Position numbers and translations under genes: made by a program. The notes below the pieces were generated by a model that saw nothing but the letters and a program-made list of their open reading frames with translations, ran no database searches and was not told the origin of the DNA. Source: Streptomyces galbus (GTDB lineage: Bacteria; Actinomycetota; Actinomycetes; Streptomycetales; Streptomycetaceae). Taken from it: 64,000 nucleotides of DNA. The stretch lies in assembly GCF_005280195.1 (NCBI RefSeq), contig NZ_SZPR01000031.1:32964-96963 (forward strand). Direction: 5' to 3'. Positions 62,095 to 64,000 of this stretch are shown here, one piece after another (position 1 is the stretch's first letter; each line of letters begins with the position of its first letter).

Positions 62095-63252
62095 ATGCGT
62101 GTGCAGCGCCGTACGACCGTCCTCGCCCTCTCCGTCGCCCTGCTGGCCGCCGCCGGCCCCTTGGCGGTACCCGCGTCGGCCGCACCGGCCGCGCCCTCAC
62201 CGGTGACCGCCCAGGCGGTGGCCGGGCCGGACGCCGCCGCGCTGCGGGCCGCGCTGGCCGGGCTGCCGGACGGCGACGCCACCGCGGCGCTGGTCCGGGT
62301 CGGCGGCCACGACGGCCGCTGGCGCGGCAGCGCGGGGGTGCACGACCTGGCGAGCGGCCGGCCGGCGGATCCGCGGACCCGCTTCCGGGCGGGCTCCACG
62401 ACCAAGGTGGTGACGGCGGCGGCCGTGCTGCGCCTCGCGGCGGACGGCCGCGTCGACCTCGACGCGCCCGTGCAGCACTATCTGCCGGGCCTGCTCGGCA
62501 CGGCGTTCCGGCCCGTCAGCGTGCGGCAGTTGCTCAACCACACCAGCGGCATCCCGGCGGGTGACGGACTCGGCGACTCCTTCGAGGAGCTGTACGCCCA
62601 CCGCTTCGAGTACCTCACCCCGCGCCAGGTCGTGGCCTCGGCGGTGGCCAAGGGCCCGGAGTTCGCCCCGGGGACGCGGCAGCACTACCTCAACATCAAC
62701 TACACCGTGCTCGGGCTGCTGGTCGCGAAGGTCACGGGCCGGCCGTACCCCTCCGCCGCCACCGCCCTGGTCCTGCGCCCCGCCGGAATGCGCGACACCT
62801 ATTTCCCCGGCGTCGACCCGCGCATCGAGGGTCCGCACAACCACGGCTACCAGAAGGTGCAACGCGCCGACGGCACCACGGAGTTCCTGGACGTCACCGA
62901 CTGGGTCCCGGCCGACGAGGCGGCCGGCGGGATGATCTCCACGACGGCCGACCTCGAACGGCTGCTGACCCGGCTGTTCCGCGGTGAGCTGGTGCCCGGC
63001 CCGCAGCTGGAGGAGATGTTCACCGTGCCCGCGGACATCCCCGGCGCCAGTTACTCGGCAGGGCTGCAGCGGTTCGAGCACAACGGCCGGGTCTACTGGC
63101 TCAAGTCGGGCGCCCGGTACGGCTACAGCACCCTGCTCGCCGCGACCCGCGACCTGAGCCGCACCCTGGTGTACTCCGTCAACGCGACGGACGCGAAGGG
63201 CGAGGGCCTGAGCGCGGTGGCGCAGCGGATCGCCCTGGCCGCGCTCAAGTAG
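62095..63252 (+). CDS. Secreted serine hydrolase, beta-lactamase/D-Ala-D-Ala carboxypeptidase family
   Basis: A 385-residue class C-type penicillin-binding fold. The signal peptide (residues 1-~30, ending VPASA) is followed by the nucleophile motif STTK (101-104), the second motif YLN in HYLNINYTVLG near 199, and KSG in WLKSGARYGYST as the third. It may act as a carboxypeptidase or esterase on the cell wall side; sequence does not decide. The stop overlaps the convergent membrane-protein gene by 8 nt. Confidence 0.92.
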   Translation: MRVQRRTTVLALSVALLAAAGPLAVPASAAPAAPSPVTAQAVAGPDAAALRAALAGLPDGDATAALVRVGGHDGRWRGSAGVHDLASGRPADPRTRFRAGSTTKVVTAAAVLRLAADGRVDLDAPVQHYLPGLLGTAFRPVSVRQLLNHTSGIPAGDGLGDSFEELYAHRFEYLTPRQVVASAVAKGPEFAPGTRQHYLNINYTVLGLLVAKVTGRPYPSAATALVLRPAGMRDTYFPGVDPRIEGPHNHGYQKVQRADGTTEFLDVTDWVPADEAAGGMISTTADLERLLTRLFRGELVPGPQLEEMFTVPADIPGASYSAGLQRFEHNGRVYWLKSGARYGYSTLLAATRDLSRTLVYSVNATDAKGEGLSAVAQRIALAALK

Positions 63253-63736
63253 CCGCCAGCCGCTGGATCTTCCTGCGCACCACCCACAGCGGGAGCACGC
63301 CGAACACCCCGAACGACAGGTCGACGACCGTCCACCAGAAGGGGATGCCGCGCACCGGTCCGCAGATCAGGGCGAGCGGGACGACGCCGGCACAGGCGAT
63401 CATGCCGAACTCCACGACCCAGATGTTGCGGACCGGGTCACGGTAGGGCCCCCAGAACGCGACCGCGATGACCAGGTGGGCGAAGGCCAGCCAGTCCGTG
63501 CCGTACAGCACGAAGGGGTACTCGGCGTCGGTCGCGTCGAGACCCTGCCGCACCCGCGCGATCCAGTGCATCAGCCCGGGCAGGTGCTCCGGCACGGACA
63601 GGCTCCGCAACAGGCTCTCCGCCCAGCGCAGTTCGTGGACGAGCGGGAAGGCCGTGGCGCCGCTGAGCACCAGGCAGACGACGAAGAAGACCAGCCACGC
63701 GCGGATGCCCTTGAGCAGGGCGGCTCTGTCGCTCAT
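63245..63736 (-). CDS. Four-helix membrane protein of unknown function
   Basis: A 163-residue protein with hydrophobic segments near 13-33, 83-99, 106-127 and 132-150 and a conserved-looking YRDPVRNIWVVEFGM stretch. No enzyme motif is seen. Its upstream region has the palindrome TTGAACATGTTCAA over the -35, of the kind bound by TetR-type repressors. The gene itself is likely repressible; the regulator is not in the window. Confidence 0.8.
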   Translation of the reverse strand: MSDRAALLKGIRAWLVFFVVCLVLSGATAFPLVHELRWAESLLRSLSVPEHLPGLMHWIARVRQGLDATDAEYPFVLYGTDWLAFAHLVIAVAFWGPYRDPVRNIWVVEFGMIACAGVVPLALICGPVRGIPFWWTVVDLSFGVFGVLPLWVVRRKIQRLAAT

Positions 63737-63756
63737 GGCCCGAGCGTACGCCGTTC

Positions 63757-63770
63757 TTGAACATGTTCAA
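63757..63770. promoter_or_regulatory. Perfect 14-bp palindrome over the promoter of the membrane protein gene
   Basis: TTGAACATGTTCAA. On the minus strand its right half-site region also gives TTGAAC, 16 nt and TACGCT as a promoter, whose -10 lies about 7 nt upstream of the ATG, so the message would be nearly leaderless. Confidence 0.6.
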
Positions 63771-63808
63771 AACCAACCCTCCGTCGTCTGCGTCGTCCCG
63801 CCGGGCCC

Positions 63809-64000
63809 TCAGCTCTGGGCGCGGAAACCGCGCAGCCGCAGCGAGTTGCTCACCACGAAGACCGACGAGAAGGCCATCGCGGCGCCCGCGATCATCGGGT
63901 TGAGCAGTCCGGCCGCGGCGAGCGGCAGCGCGGCGACGTTGTACGCGAAGGCCCAGAACAGGTTGGAGCGGATGGTGCCCAGGGTCCGCCGGGCGAGGCG
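63809..64000 (-). CDS. Heavy-metal (copper) P-type ATPase, C-terminus only
   Basis: The last 63 residues, reading RTLGTIRSNLFWAFAYNVAA, a two-helix segment with LLNPMIAGAAMAFSSVFVVSNSLRL, and stopping at 63809. This is the conserved end of P1B ATPases of the CopA kind, where YN and MxxSS in the last helices bind Cu(I). The rest lies beyond the window. Confidence 0.9.
   Translation of the reverse strand, partial: RLARRTLGTIRSNLFWAFAYNVAALPLAAAGLLNPMIAGAAMAFSSVFVVSNSLRLRGFRAQS

Overview
The window is chromosomal DNA from a streptomycete. GC content is very high with strongly GC-biased third codon positions, GTG and TTG starts are common, secreted proteins carry Tat signals, and the gene order (rimP-nusA-ylxR-infB-DUF503-rbfA-truB, dxr-rseP-ispG, gabT next to a potABCD polyamine operon) matches the Streptomyces core chromosome as I know it. 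I see no tRNA or rRNA genes, insertion sequences, prophage or CRISPR.

Layout. 1-11.8 kb (minus strand): translation and transcription housekeeping operon (rimP to truB), a large trypsin-like/P-loop protein whose key catalytic residues are substituted, and ribF running off the left edge. 12.0-14.1 kb (plus): a lipoprotein, a ferritin-like protein and an APH-fold protein lacking kinase residues. 14.1-23.6 kb (minus): proS, two GNAT acetyltransferases, the MEP isoprenoid genes ispG and dxr flanking the site-2 protease rseP, and an acyl-CoA dehydrogenase.

23.9-41.6 kb is the most striking region and reads as a complete xyloglucan utilisation locus. It holds a LacI regulator, GH31 alpha-xylosidase, GH12 and GH74 endo-xyloglucanases (the only enzymes with export signals), GH95 alpha-L-fucosidase, GH42 beta-galactosidase, GH3 beta-glucosidase with an inserted beta-trefoil-like module, and an oligosaccharide ABC importer without its own ATPase. 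Four copies of the palindrome TCGAAGCGCTTCGA (one slightly degenerate) lie at the lacI promoter and between the two divergent promoters of the importer operon and the GH3 gene, tying the locus into one regulon. The inferred model is outside cleavage by GH74/GH12, import of decorated oligosaccharides, then cytoplasmic stripping of fucose, galactose, xylose and glucose.

41.7-58.2 kb holds polyamine and GABA catabolism: potABCD, a gamma-glutamylputrescine-oxidase-like flavoenzyme, an aminobutyraldehyde dehydrogenase, GABA aminotransferase, a succinate-semialdehyde-dehydrogenase-like enzyme (read in frame with an upstream PAP2 phosphatase without a stop codon) and a PucR regulator. A VirD4/TraG-like ATPase sits among them. 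58.3-64 kb holds a NADAR protein, a DUF4190 membrane protein, a probable aminodeoxyfutalosine deaminase (menaquinone), a glycerophosphodiesterase, a serine hydrolase, a small membrane protein with an operator-like palindrome, and the C-terminus of a metal P-type ATPase at the right edge.
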